From assembly GCF_009466385.1 (NCBI RefSeq), contig NZ_WIAQ01000024.1:58457-122456 (forward strand): 64,000 nucleotides of DNA, written 5' to 3'. The first letter of the stretch is position 1; every line of letters begins with the position of its first letter. Positions 42,843-52,449 of the stretch are shown one piece after another. The DNA comes from Peribacillus tepidiphilus. Lineage in GTDB: Bacteria > Bacillota > Bacilli > Bacillales > DSM-1321. The notes under the pieces are model-generated. The model ran no database searches and was not told where the DNA came from. It saw nothing but the letters and a program-made list of their open reading frames with translations. Position numbers and translations under genes: made by a program.

Positions 42843-43358
42843 GTGGAGGTAAGCATCCCAGTTCTTCAGGTTGTCGGATATAAAAAAAGCGGCAAAACGA
42901 CATTGGTAATAAAAATCATTGAAGAAGCAACGTCGCGAGGAATAAGAGTGGCGGCATTAAAGCATCACGGACATGGCGGACCTCCAGAAGCTGCAGAAGG
43001 GACCGATAGTATAGTACATCAAAGAGCCGGAGCAGTTATGGCTGGAGTAGCAGGAGAGGGTGTCTTGCAGCTTTCTATCGTGGCTGAGGATTGGCCATTC
43101 GATAAAATAATGGCCCTCTATGCTCTTGTTTCATTTGATTTTCTGGTCATAGAGGGTTATAAGAAAGAACGTTTTCCAAAGATTGTTTTAGTACGTAAAG
43201 AAGAGGATCTTCATTTGATTGAAGATTTAACCGAAATAGTGGCTATTATTTCCCCTGAACACGTGAAGATTAAACGGGGCAATTATGAGATTTTTACAAA
43301 TCAAGAAGAATGTCTTTCTTGGATTATGGACTATATGATCTCTTCACTAAAAAAATGA
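42843..43358 (+). CDS. mobB: Molybdopterin-guanine dinucleotide adapter MobB
   Basis: A GTP-binding accessory protein of MGD cofactor synthesis, 171 residues. Walker A is GYKKSGKTTLVIKII, followed by VAALKHHGHGG and the switch region DFLVIEGYKKERFPKIVLVR. The start is GTG 42843 behind AAGGAGGG. MobA, MoaA and other moa genes are not in the window. Confidence 0.93.
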   Translation: MEVSIPVLQVVGYKKSGKTTLVIKIIEEATSRGIRVAALKHHGHGGPPEAAEGTDSIVHQRAGAVMAGVAGEGVLQLSIVAEDWPFDKIMALYALVSFDFLVIEGYKKERFPKIVLVRKEEDLHLIEDLTEIVAIISPEHVKIKRGNYEIFTNQEECLSWIMDYMISSLKK

Positions 43359-43501
43359 TTGGATAAAAAAAGGTGTCCCAAACGTATTTTAGGACACCGA
43401 TTTCTTAATGAGTAAAAAGGGAGTAGCTGATATTGGCTAGCTTACAGCATATAACGGTCAAAAGCCTTTAAATATTAGCCATTCGACATTCAGCCAATAA
43501 C

Positions 43502-44329
43502 TTACATATTCACTTGCTCTACCGGCTTTTTGCTTTGGTACAGTCGTTTTCCGATATAGGTTTGCAGCATTAGAAATAGTCCGCCTACTACCCAATAGAG
43601 AGGAAGGGCGGCCGGTGCTGATAAAGAAAAAATCCCCATCATGAGCGGTGAAATATAACCAATCGCAGCCATTTGCTTTCGTTGCTCTTCAGGCATATTG
43701 ACGAGTGAAAGCTTGTATTGAATAAAATAGACGGCACCAGCTAAAATTGCGAGTAATACATCGGAATGGCCTAGATTAAACCAGAGAAAGCTATGGGATG
43801 CGATCTCAGGTGTCCGTCGAATGGCATAATAGAATCCCATTAAAATCGGCATTTGAAGGAGTAATGGTAAGCAGCCTCCTACAGTTGCAAGAGGATTTAT
43901 ACCATGCTTTTGATAAAGCTCAAGCATTTCTTTTTGGACCTTCGCTTTTTCCTCAGGATTTACCGCTTTTTTCATTTTTTCTTGAATGACCTTTAGCTCG
44001 GGTTGTACTAACGCCATTTTTTCCTTCATGACCATTTGGCTTTTTGTTTGCTTTAGCATGAAGGGCATGAGTAGAGTACGGACCAGCAATGTCACCATGA
44101 TAATGGAAAGTCCATAGCTTCCGTTAAACCAAGAAGCGAAGGTTTTTAATAGTACGGAAAAAGGATATACAAAGTAATGATTAAAGACTCCCGGAGTCGT
44201 TGCATCAATGGATGACATTGTTGTAGTAGATGCCTGCTGACATCCAGAAATGAAAGATAGTAAAACGATTCCGATCAATATGAGCAAACCTTTATTGAAA
44301 GAGAATGCAGCTTTATTTTTGAATACCAT
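43502..44329 (-). CDS. YidC/Oxa1-family membrane insertase (lipoprotein)
   Basis: It inserts proteins into the membrane. The 275-residue protein has a signal peptide ending in the lipobox SFISGC (Cys about 30), then the YidC core with YGLSIIMVTLLVRTLLMPFMLKQTKSQM, a cytoplasmic helical hairpin (PEEKAKVQKEMLELYQKHG), CLPLLLQMPILMGFYYAIR and GIFSLSAPAALPLYWVVGG. Bacilli carry two paralogues (SpoIIIJ and YqjG); this one is away from rnpA/jag, so it is more likely the YqjG-type or a third copy. Confidence 0.9.
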   Translation of the reverse strand: MVFKNKAAFSFNKGLLILIGIVLLSFISGCQQASTTTMSSIDATTPGVFNHYFVYPFSVLLKTFASWFNGSYGLSIIMVTLLVRTLLMPFMLKQTKSQMVMKEKMALVQPELKVIQEKMKKAVNPEEKAKVQKEMLELYQKHGINPLATVGGCLPLLLQMPILMGFYYAIRRTPEIASHSFLWFNLGHSDVLLAILAGAVYFIQYKLSLVNMPEEQRKQMAAIGYISPLMMGIFSLSAPAALPLYWVVGGLFLMLQTYIGKRLYQSKKPVEQVNM

Positions 44330-44640
44330 TTAAGTCCTCCTTGAAAATAATGATCGTTTCTTTTTTCAAGAAGGTGATAGGGTGGAAGATCATCAGCCGA
44401 TCCCTTCAAACGGGTGCACTTAGCGAGCCAGTATACAATGCGATTTATTTCATAATGAAAAATCTGTGGCTGTAAAACTGGCATTTTTTTTATGCACTCT
44501 GTTTTAGGTCGTCTTATGGATTGGTTTTTCCATGTAGTTTTTAAGAAGTAAAACAACCCGCCTAACACAGTCCCTTTTAAGAAAAGGCTTGCGACAAAGA
44601 GATAGGGTGTCCATTCGTTAATTTCAATCCATTCAAACAC
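44275..44640 (-). CDS. Small membrane protein of unknown function upstream of the insertase
   Basis: A 121-residue ORF starting at GTG 44640 behind AAAGGGGGG. One N-terminal helix (YLFVASLFLKGTVLGGLFYFL) is followed by a basic cytoplasmic part with FHYEINRIVYWLAKC and DDLPPYHLLEKRNDHYF. It overlaps the insertase start by 55 bp, and its last 25 residues or so are translated from the insertase ribosome-site region, so the true C terminus may be shorter. Probably co-transcribed. Confidence 0.55.
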   Translation of the reverse strand: MFEWIEINEWTPYLFVASLFLKGTVLGGLFYFLKTTWKNQSIRRPKTECIKKMPVLQPQIFHYEINRIVYWLAKCTRLKGSADDLPPYHLLEKRNDHYFQGGLKWYSKIKLHSLSIKVCSY

Positions 44641-44771
44641 GCTGCATCCCCCCTTTACAAATACATGTACTTTTCAAGTATATACGAAGAAGGAAGAATA
44701 AAGTTACAAAAAATAAATGGAAATTATTTCTATAATACTTTACGTTTTGCATAAGCTCTATTCAATGAAAT

Positions 44772-44808
44772 AGCCTCAATTCCCTAAGATACAAGGGATT
44801 GAGGCATT
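44772..44808 (-). terminator. Terminator of the secreted-protein gene
   Basis: GCCTCAATTCCCT/AGGGATTGAGGC hairpin just past the stop of the minus-strand gene. Confidence 0.7.
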
Positions 44809-44811
44809 CAT

Positions 44812-45432
44812 TCATAAACCATTAAAGAAGTATTTCTGTTTGAGTGAATGTAGTTCTTGTTTAATTTCTTTTCGATCAATCTTTAATTGATCGGCGATGT
44901 CACAAACCGTTTTACCATCTTTAAGGGATTGTATATGATCTTTTACATTAGTTTGACTTAATTTAGAAATAGTGGATAGTATCACTAAATCTTTAAGAGA
45001 AATTTGATCATTTACATAGCCTTGAATCTCTTCAACGGATTGATTGTTATATTGTGCTAAGGATTGTAGGATTTCCTCTTGATGCTCTTTCCAAAATTTA
45101 GTGTGTTGGTTTCCTTTTTTATGTAGCTTTTTCACATCCACATTAAAATGGTTGGCTGTCTTTTTCCAAGATTTTTCGTTCTTTTCATAATACGTCAAAA
45201 TCTCATGAACCGTACTTTTGCTGTATTTTTCAAGTCGGACTGCTTTACAAATCTCAGATTTAGAAAAGCCTTCTTTCGAATACTTCTTTATAACCGTGTC
45301 ATTACATCTGCTAAAACAATGAGTCTTCTCTTTTGAAGGAGAAGGAGCTGCTTCTGTAGAATGACCGTGAAATCCTACTAATGATAATACAACTATAATT
45401 AGGACAAATAACTTTGCTTTCAAAACATACAC
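44812..45432 (-). CDS. Secreted helical protein of unknown function, 206 aa
   Basis: Residues 1-28 are a signal peptide (AKLFVLIIVVLSLVGFHG, cleavage near STEAA). The mature part is mainly charged helices with four to five repeats of a small HTH-like pattern: FSKSEICKAVRLEKYSKSTVHEIL, KKTANHFNVDVKKL, VEEIQGYVNDQISLKDLVILS, and VCDIADQLKIDRKEIKQEL. It has Cys residues near 39, 43, 62 and 183. No family is recognised. Export makes DNA binding unlikely despite the HTH-like spacing. Confidence 0.7.
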   Translation of the reverse strand: MYVLKAKLFVLIIVVLSLVGFHGHSTEAAPSPSKEKTHCFSRCNDTVIKKYSKEGFSKSEICKAVRLEKYSKSTVHEILTYYEKNEKSWKKTANHFNVDVKKLHKKGNQHTKFWKEHQEEILQSLAQYNNQSVEEIQGYVNDQISLKDLVILSTISKLSQTNVKDHIQSLKDGKTVCDIADQLKIDRKEIKQELHSLKQKYFFNGL

Positions 45433-45599
45433 TCCTTTTTAGCAATACGTTTCGAATATAGTTTGTCCAGAATACAGGAATAAATTAGGGGAAAATGAAT
45501 TGTATTGTAATTGGGTTCATCTAATTGATTTTGAAGGACTTAAAATGAAGTTATTTAAGGATATTCCAATAAATAGGCTTTTCCGAAAGAATTGTCTTG

Positions 45600-45628
45600 T
45601 TGTAGCGACTTTAGTCATGTGTTACACT
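45600..45628 (+). promoter_or_regulatory. Sigma-A promoter of the hflX leader
   Basis: TTGTAG (45600-45605), 17-bp spacer, TACACT (45623-45628). It would start a leader of about 360 nt before hflX. Confidence 0.6.
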
Positions 45629-45661
45629 TGCTTTATCTAGAATGAACGGAGGGTTTTCGAA

Positions 45662-45724
45662 ATGAAGTTGATGGCAGCAAACTTCCTCTTAGGAAGAATC
45701 CGATTAAACACTTTGTGCCGCTAA
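45662..45724 (+). CDS. 20-codon leader ORF upstream of hflX
   Basis: ATG 45662 is preceded by CGGAGGG with nine-base spacing, a strong ribosome site at the beginning of the long hflX leader. The peptide begins MKLMAANFLLG and has several Leu, Arg and one Cys codon before TAA. Such a uORF followed by a terminator suggests ribosome-mediated attenuation. Confidence 0.5.
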   Translation: MKLMAANFLLGRIRLNTLCR

Positions 45725-45881
45725 TTGAATAGTGCTCAAGGGACTCTGACTGTGTTCAGGGTGAACGGGATTGGTCTGCCTATTTTGAAAACCATAGAAA
45801 AATAGTCAATTCCATAATGAGACAGAAAAACTATAATGCCCATGAGTAAGCATTAGGTTTATTTGCTGTCTAACCGTTAAA

Positions 45882-45912
45882 AACACTGGAAAATCTGTGT
45901 TTTTTTGTTTTT
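45882..45912 (+). terminator. Candidate attenuator terminator in the hflX leader
   Basis: AAAACAC-loop-GTGTTTT followed by a long T run lies 160 nt after the leader ORF and 90 nt before hflX. The sequence CCGTTAAAAACACT at its left arm repeats CCGATTAAACACT inside the leader ORF, so the two may compete for the same partner. Confidence 0.5.
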
Positions 45913-45999
45913 TACTGAACAAAGGTCTAGTCCATATCTGTACACTTTTCATTTGCGGTAGGTATGGAAATCTTAAAGAACATACTGGAGGTACAGCAA

Positions 46000-47262
46000 A
46001 TGGAAGTTATAAATGAAAAGGCTATTTTAGCAGGGGTAAATCTTGGTCAAGAGGAAGACTTTGATTACTCTATGGAGGAGCTTGCAAATTTAACAAAGGC
46101 ATGTAACGTCGAAGTGGTCGGAGTGATCACGCAAAATATGCAAAGAGTGAACCCTTCCCATTATATCGGGACCGGAAAGGTGCAGGAGCTGCTTGCTTTA
46201 ATTGCTGAGAAAGACGCGAACTTAGTTATTTTTAATGATGAGCTTTCACCTTCGCAAATTCGTAATTTAGAGAAAGATTTAGATTGTAAGGTCATTGATC
46301 GAACCGTATTAATTCTCGATATTTTTGCTGAGCGTGCAAAAACACGTGAGGCCCAGCTGCAGGTTCAGGTTGCAGAGCTCCAGTATATGCTGCCAAGATT
46401 AATTGGCCTTGGCGCATCTCTTGGTCGCCAAAGCGGCGGTGTCGGAACAAGGAATAAGGGAGCAGGGGAGAAGAAATTAGAGCTCGACCGCAGGAGAATT
46501 GAAGAAAAAATTCATATTCTGAACAAAGAATTAGAAACACTTGTAGCGCAGCGTAAAATTCAACGAAAGCTGCGGAAAAAAAACGAAATTCCGGTTGTTT
46601 CACTGGTTGGCTACACGAATGCTGGCAAGTCCACGATGATGAATGCGATGCTAGAAATATTTATGCCAGAAAGCGAAAAGCAAGTGTTCGAAAAGGATAT
46701 GCTGTTTGCAACGCTTGAAACGTCCGTGCGAAAAATACAGCTGCCTGAAAATAAATCCTTTTTATTAACAGATACAGTTGGTTTCGTCAGCAAGCTGCCG
46801 CATCATCTTGTCAAAGCATTTCGTTCGACACTTGAAGAGGTAGCGGAATCAGATTTACTCATCCATGTCGTGGATTTTTCCAATCCAGAATATAGAAAAA
46901 TGATTGATATTACCAATAAAACGCTAGAAGATATCGGCGTAAAAGGCATCCCGATGATTTATGCCTATAATAAGGCGGATCAAACGGATCTAGACATCCC
47001 CCTCGTAATGGGCGACACCATCTACCTTTCAGCAAAACAAAAAATGGGTGTTCACGAGCTAACAGACATGATCAAATCGCATCTATTCGCGAATTATGTA
47101 GATTGCAAGCTGTTGATTCCTTATGACAAGGGACATATTGTTTCCTATTTGAATGAAGTGGCTCATGTTAAAGCAACAAGCTATGAGGAAAATGGAACGT
47201 TGTTGAAAGTTTCCTGCAAGGAATCAGATGCAGAAAAATTTAAACAATATAAGGTAAGATAA
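46000..47262 (+). CDS. hflX: Ribosome-associated GTPase HflX
   Basis: It splits stalled or antibiotic-blocked 70S ribosomes using its N-terminal domain and GTPase. The 420-residue protein has the HflX domain (HYIGTGKVQELL, NDELSPSQIRNLEK, DRTVLILDIFAERAKTREA), the Gly-rich loop GLGASLGRQSGGVGTRNKGAGE, a coiled helix and a TRAFAC G domain (VGYTNAGKST, DTVGFVSKLPHHLVKAF, NKAD). ATG 46000 behind TGGAGG fits better than 45964. Some HflX copies in Firmicutes confer macrolide/lincosamide resistance. Confidence 0.93.
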   Translation: MEVINEKAILAGVNLGQEEDFDYSMEELANLTKACNVEVVGVITQNMQRVNPSHYIGTGKVQELLALIAEKDANLVIFNDELSPSQIRNLEKDLDCKVIDRTVLILDIFAERAKTREAQLQVQVAELQYMLPRLIGLGASLGRQSGGVGTRNKGAGEKKLELDRRRIEEKIHILNKELETLVAQRKIQRKLRKKNEIPVVSLVGYTNAGKSTMMNAMLEIFMPESEKQVFEKDMLFATLETSVRKIQLPENKSFLLTDTVGFVSKLPHHLVKAFRSTLEEVAESDLLIHVVDFSNPEYRKMIDITNKTLEDIGVKGIPMIYAYNKADQTDLDIPLVMGDTIYLSAKQKMGVHELTDMIKSHLFANYVDCKLLIPYDKGHIVSYLNEVAHVKATSYEENGTLLKVSCKESDAEKFKQYKVR

Positions 47263-47267
47263 GGGAA

Positions 47268-47297
47268 AGGGCTGCTACTCATTGGCAGCCTTTTCGA
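47268..47297 (+). terminator. Terminator after hflX
   Basis: GGGCTGC/GCAGCC stem with a T-rich tail, five bases past the stop. Confidence 0.7.
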
Positions 47298-47328
47298 TGG
47301 AGAAAAAAGGTGGTCTACTCGGAGTTCG

Positions 47329-47415
47329 TTAACGTTTATAATAGTGAGAATTACCTATCATAAGCGTCACAATACATGAGACCACCATAATACCAAAGAA
47401 TAGAAAGAGCTTCAT
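47329..47415 (-). CDS. 28-aa hydrophobic peptide coupled to the Xre regulator
   Basis: The ATG overlaps the stop of the Xre gene (ATGA). The ORF encodes one membrane helix, LFLFFGIMVVSCIVTLMIG, and a short NSHYYKR tail. The overlap argues it is translated by reinitiation. It may be a toxin-like or signalling peptide, or simply a short membrane protein; nothing more can be said. Confidence 0.45.
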   Translation of the reverse strand: MKLFLFFGIMVVSCIVTLMIGNSHYYKR

Positions 47416-47894
47416 TTTTTCATATCCCCTGGTTCTTTCATTTCTTCATGCAGCTCTTTCAAACGGATCAAGGCTTCCTTTTGGTCAAAAGAACTGTACC
47501 AACGATATTCCTCGTTGTCTAAAATCCGATAATGCTGACTAATGATATTTTGTTGCAACCGAAAATTTCCAAACTGTTGAATGGTCTTCCACCAAACCCT
47601 TCCTCCCATGGTCTTTTCTTTTGGAGAACTAATGCTTGTATGGGCAATCGTTTCAATAATTTCAAGAGGATCTCCTCCTAAACAAGCTTGCAGGACCTCA
47701 CTGTCACGAAACAATGCGCATATCGCTACAACTGTTGTCCAGCCGGCTAATGAACGTCCTTTTTCTACCTGAACCAAAGTTTTTTTGGAAACGCCCAATA
47801 TCGATGCCATTTTATCTTGGGTGTAATTGTATTCCGTTCGAATGAGCTTCAATTTCGTTGAAATCAAATGGTTAACAAATTCTTGATCCACCAT
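47412..47894 (-). CDS. Xre/Cro family transcriptional regulator
   Basis: A 160-residue regulator with an N-terminal HTH_XRE domain (residues about 12-65: KLKLIRTEYNYTQDKMASILGVSKKTLVQVEKGRSL). The C-terminal part is unfamiliar (GGRVWWKTIQQFGNFRLQQNIISQHYRILD) and ends in an acidic helix. ATG 47894 follows AGGAG with seven-base spacing. It is divergent from the DUF4064 membrane gene, its likely target, and overlaps a 28-codon ORF downstream. Confidence 0.85.
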   Translation of the reverse strand: MVDQEFVNHLISTKLKLIRTEYNYTQDKMASILGVSKKTLVQVEKGRSLAGWTTVVAICALFRDSEVLQACLGGDPLEIIETIAHTSISSPKEKTMGGRVWWKTIQQFGNFRLQQNIISQHYRILDNEEYRWYSSFDQKEALIRLKELHEEMKEPGDMKK

Positions 47895-48059
47895 TAACAA
47901 CTCCTATATCATTATCTATTCAGTTAATTAGTGTAATTTTACACTTTTTTTATATTTTTACAATATATTTTATGGCAAAAAAAACATTTATTTGCATTTT
48001 CACCCAAAACAAGTGTAAAAATATAGTGAAGAAACGAAAAAACTTTGAGGAGGAATCTT

Positions 48060-48497
48060 ATGAAACGAACAGCAGAAATCGTGCTAACCGTAATAGGAAT
48101 CGTGTTAAACGTTATTATGATTGGAATCGGTGCTCTTATAAACTTTGCTTTCAATGATGTCACGTTAAGAAATGAGATGGAAGATGAATTAATGAAAGAT
48201 CCTACCCTTAGTAATGCGGATGTGGATATTAATATGATTATGGATTTTTTAGGTGGCGTTGGTTGGGGTTTTATCATTATTGTGACAATCAGTACGATCC
48301 TTGCCATCATCGCAGCAGTCGTAGTAAGAGGAAATCGGAAGCCAAAATTAGCAGGAGGGTTGCTAATCGGAAGCTCTTTGCTTCTTGGAATTGGTACCAT
48401 TCTTATTGGTTGGCTGCCGGCTTTACTTTTCTTAATTGCTGGAATTCTATGCTTTGCCCGTCGTCCTAAGGAGCCGGTCGATCATAGTATGTATTAA
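48060..48497 (+). CDS. DUF4064 membrane protein
   Basis: A 145-residue protein with four helices (residues 5-30, 65-88, 95-112 and 115-135) and an acidic outer loop between the first two (NEMEDELMKDPTLSNADVD). The arrangement fits the DUF4064 family of Bacillus. ATG 48060 follows GAGGAGG. Function unknown. It is divergent from the Xre gene. Confidence 0.7.
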   Translation: MKRTAEIVLTVIGIVLNVIMIGIGALINFAFNDVTLRNEMEDELMKDPTLSNADVDINMIMDFLGGVGWGFIIIVTISTILAIIAAVVVRGNRKPKLAGGLLIGSSLLLGIGTILIGWLPALLFLIAGILCFARRPKEPVDHSMY

Positions 48498-48566
48498 TGC
48501 AAAAATTTTAAAGAATTACTTCTTTCTTTTTCAAAAAGAAAATGATACCATATATTTAATTTCATA

Positions 48567-48675
48567 GTGATTTATCTAGAGTGGACGAGAGAACTGGCTC
48601 TTTGACTCCACAGCAACCTGTTCGAAAAAGAATAAGGTGCTCCTACCAGCAAAGCAAGGGCTTTGAATGATAAGA
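48567..48675 (+). ncRNA. SAM-I (S-box) riboswitch
   Basis: The conserved S-box core is present in order: the P1 strand TTATC, GAGAGAACTGGCTC, CACAGCAACC, AAGGTGCTCCTACCAGC, CTTTGAATGATAA closing P1. The K-turn and SAM-pocket sequences AGCAACC and GGTGC...CCAGC are in place. When SAM is bound, the downstream terminator should form. Confidence 0.9.
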
Positions 48676-48683
48676 AACGGCGA

Positions 48684-48721
48684 CGCTCCTCTTACTTTCA
48701 AAGTGAGAGGAGTTTTTTTCG
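48684..48721 (+). terminator. Expression-platform terminator of the S-box
   Basis: CTCCTCTTACTTT/AAAGTGAGAGGAG with seven T's, immediately after the aptamer. Confidence 0.9.
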
Positions 48722-48764
48722 TTTTCATTGAAAGCTCACCAATCTTTTGAAGGAGTGAGTGTAA

Positions 48765-49088
48765 ATGAATGCAAATGGAATGGCAAGAGGCTACTTAGCG
48801 AAAAATATGAATAATGGGGAATTCATTCATTTTGTGTTAGACTGCATTTTAAGACAACTGAAGGAATGGAATCATGATGTACGTTTAGAGAGTTACGAAT
48901 TAGAAGAATGCTACAAAGTGATCCTAACCATAGAAGGAGCTCCTCAAATGATTCTATTAAGTAAGGTACTTTGCAGACTGAAGCAATCAGAAGGTCCATA
49001 CGCTCTTGACCGGTATCTGTGGGAAAAGATAAAATCCAATGGGCATGTTCTTCATGAAACCCATTATATTAAAACGGTTCATATATAA
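48765..49088 (+). CDS. 107-aa protein of unknown function under SAM riboswitch control
   Basis: ATG 48765 follows GAAGGAGTG. The soluble protein has a helical first half (AKNMNNGEFIHFVLDCILRQLKEW) and a mixed second half (YKVILTIEGAPQMILLSKVLCRLK, SEGPYALDRYLWEKI). I know no S-box gene with this product; the riboswitch says it is expressed when SAM is low, so a methionine, sulfur or methylation link is likely. glpP follows 73 bp later. Confidence 0.75.
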   Translation: MNANGMARGYLAKNMNNGEFIHFVLDCILRQLKEWNHDVRLESYELEECYKVILTIEGAPQMILLSKVLCRLKQSEGPYALDRYLWEKIKSNGHVLHETHYIKTVHI

Positions 49089-49161
49089 TGGATGGTACAC
49101 ACTAAATATACTAGTAGGTTTCTTTCACTATTTTACTCATGCAAATAAAGGAGTTTTTAAT

Positions 49162-49725
49162 ATGCAAAAAATTTTTCCTGCTTCTAGAAATATGCGAGAT
49201 TTCGAGAAATTTTTACAGTCTAGCTATGAAGTAGGTGTTTTTCTCGATTTGCATATATCTCAATTAAAAAACGTTCATAGAATGGCGCAGGCGCATTGTA
49301 AAAAAATGTTTTATCATATGGACTTGATTCATGGATTAAAAAATGATGATTATGCGACAGAATTTGTATGTCAGGAAATTAAGCCTGCTGGGTTAATTTC
49401 AACAAAAGCAAGCGTGATTATGAAAGCGAAGCAAAAGGGTGTTCTTTCTGTCCAAAGAGTATTTCTATTAGATTCTCAAGCATTAGAAAAAAATATGAAA
49501 ATTGTATCTAAAACACAGCCAGATTTTCTGGAGGTTTTGCCCGGTGCGATGCCATGGATTATTGAAGAAATTAAAGATATGGTAAATATCCCAATTTTAG
49601 CTGGAGGGTTTATTCGGACACCGGAAGAGGTAGACAATGCATTAAAAGCAGGAGCTACTGGTATTACCACCTCCAATGTTGATTTATGGAATTATTATGA
49701 GGAAAAAGGGATGAAGTCATTGTAA
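49162..49725 (+). CDS. glpP: Glycerol operon antiterminator
   Basis: GlpP with glycerol 3-phosphate binds glp leader RNAs and prevents termination and decay. The 187-residue TIM-barrel protein has FHMDLIHGL-like YHMDLIHGLKNDDYA, KPAGLISTKASVIMKAKQKG, DFLEVLPGAMPW, PILAGGFIRTPEEV and GATGITTSN. ATG 49162 behind AAAGGAG is preferred to the longer frame from 49039, which overlaps the previous gene. Confidence 0.95.
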   Translation: MQKIFPASRNMRDFEKFLQSSYEVGVFLDLHISQLKNVHRMAQAHCKKMFYHMDLIHGLKNDDYATEFVCQEIKPAGLISTKASVIMKAKQKGVLSVQRVFLLDSQALEKNMKIVSKTQPDFLEVLPGAMPWIIEEIKDMVNIPILAGGFIRTPEEVDNALKAGATGITTSNVDLWNYYEEKGMKSL

Positions 49726-49743
49726 TTTTTTACAAAAAAAATA

Positions 49744-49772
49744 TTGACAGCGTTTTCAAAAGTTTTTATACT
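49744..49772 (+). promoter_or_regulatory. glpF promoter overlapped by a consensus cre
   Basis: TTGACA (49744-49749), 17 bp, TATACT (49767-49772). TGACAGCGTTTTCA (49745-49758) meets the cre consensus fully and covers the -35, so CcpA should repress glpFK when preferred sugars are present. Confidence 0.85.
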
Positions 49773-49805
49773 GTCCTTAAGTTAATATTTTGTGACGGAG
49801 ATTTG

Positions 49806-49866
49806 GAGATACACGCAAAAGATCCTTTGGTATTCAAAGAGGTCTATTGTGTGTATCTCTTTTTTC
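49806..49866 (+). terminator. GlpP-controlled leader terminator before glpF
   Basis: GAGATACAC/GTGTATCTC with six T's in the untranslated leader, preceded by GACGGAGATTTGG, similar to the glpD leader. Antitermination by GlpP is expected. Confidence 0.85.
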
Positions 49867-49910
49867 TGTCAATAACGTAAAAAATCTAGTATGAAGAAAG
49901 GGGTATTAGG

Positions 49911-50735
49911 ATGACAGCGTTTTGGGGAGAAGTCATCGGGACAATGATTTTGATTTTACTAGGAGGAGGTGTAGTAGCCGGAGCCAGCCTGAAAAAAACG
50001 TTCTCAAATGGCGGCGGATGGATTGTCATTACTTTAGCTTGGGGATTGGCAGTTACGATTGCAGTATACGCTGTTGGTAGCTTTAGCGGCGCTCATTTAA
50101 ATCCTGCTGTAACCATTGCACTTGCTACGATCGGAGATTTCCCTTGGAGTGATGTACCAGCCTATATTGTGGCTCAAATGCTAGGGGCCATGATTGGGGC
50201 AGCACTGGTATGGCTTCACTATCTTCCACATTGGAAGGAGACGGATGACCCTGGTACAAAGTTGGGAGTATTTGCAACAGGTCCTGCTATTCCTCACTAC
50301 TTTTCGAATTTGTTAAGTGAAATGATTGGAGCATTCGTGTTAGTTTTAGGTATTCTATTCATAGGAGCTAATACATTTACAGATGGATTAAATCCAATTG
50401 TAGTCGGATTATTAGTTGTAGCAATCGGAATGTCACTAGGTGGTACAACTGGCTATGCTATTAACCCTGCACGTGATTTAGGACCAAGAATTGCCCATTT
50501 CATTCTACCGATTGCAGGTAAGGGAAGTTCCAATTGGAGATATGCATGGGTTCCTGTTGTAGGACCGATTTTAGGCGGAGCTCTTGCAGCAGCATTCTAC
50601 AAAGCCGTATTTATGGGAGAAAATCCTTCTAAGTTTTGGATTGTTCTAGGTGTTTCTGTTGTGGTTTTACTCATCACACAATTAGCAAGCCAAAAGCAAG
50701 GTCATGTTGTAAAGAATAAAAAATCAGTGGCATAG
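49911..50735 (+). CDS. glpF: Glycerol facilitator
   Basis: An aquaglyceroporin of 274 residues letting glycerol cross the membrane. The two pore motifs are HLNPAVT (NPA near residue 65) and YAINPARDLGPR (NPA near 187, with the filter Arg). Six helices and the usual length are present. ATG follows AAAGGGGTATTAGG. It forms an operon with glpK. Confidence 0.96.
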   Translation: MTAFWGEVIGTMILILLGGGVVAGASLKKTFSNGGGWIVITLAWGLAVTIAVYAVGSFSGAHLNPAVTIALATIGDFPWSDVPAYIVAQMLGAMIGAALVWLHYLPHWKETDDPGTKLGVFATGPAIPHYFSNLLSEMIGAFVLVLGILFIGANTFTDGLNPIVVGLLVVAIGMSLGGTTGYAINPARDLGPRIAHFILPIAGKGSSNWRYAWVPVVGPILGGALAAAFYKAVFMGENPSKFWIVLGVSVVVLLITQLASQKQGHVVKNKKSVA

Positions 50736-50761
50736 ATCACAATTTTTTAGACATAAAGTAA

Positions 50762-52279
<1,518 letters not shown>

Positions 52280-52280
52280 C

Positions 52281-52405
52281 TTGAGAAACGATCCAGTCTA
52301 TGGTAAACTTGAATTAAGTTAATAAAGGGTTGGAGAAACGGAGAGACCACTAAGACACGAATCGATTCTATTCGATGACGTGTACTTTGTGGTCTCTTTT
52401 TGTCT
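52281..52405 (+). promoter_or_regulatory. glpD promoter and GlpP-controlled leader terminator
   Basis: TTGAGA (52281-52286), 17 bp, TAAACT (52304-52309) begin immediately after glpK. The leader GGTTGGAGAAACGGAGAGACC leads into a long hairpin (AGAGACCAC.../...TGTGGTCTCT with T's, 52341-52405). The GGAGA...CGGAGA elements match the glpF leader, pointing to GlpP. Confidence 0.8.
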
Positions 52406-52449
52406 ATTTTTTACTAAAAAAAGGTACATGATACTGGTAGGAGGAATGG

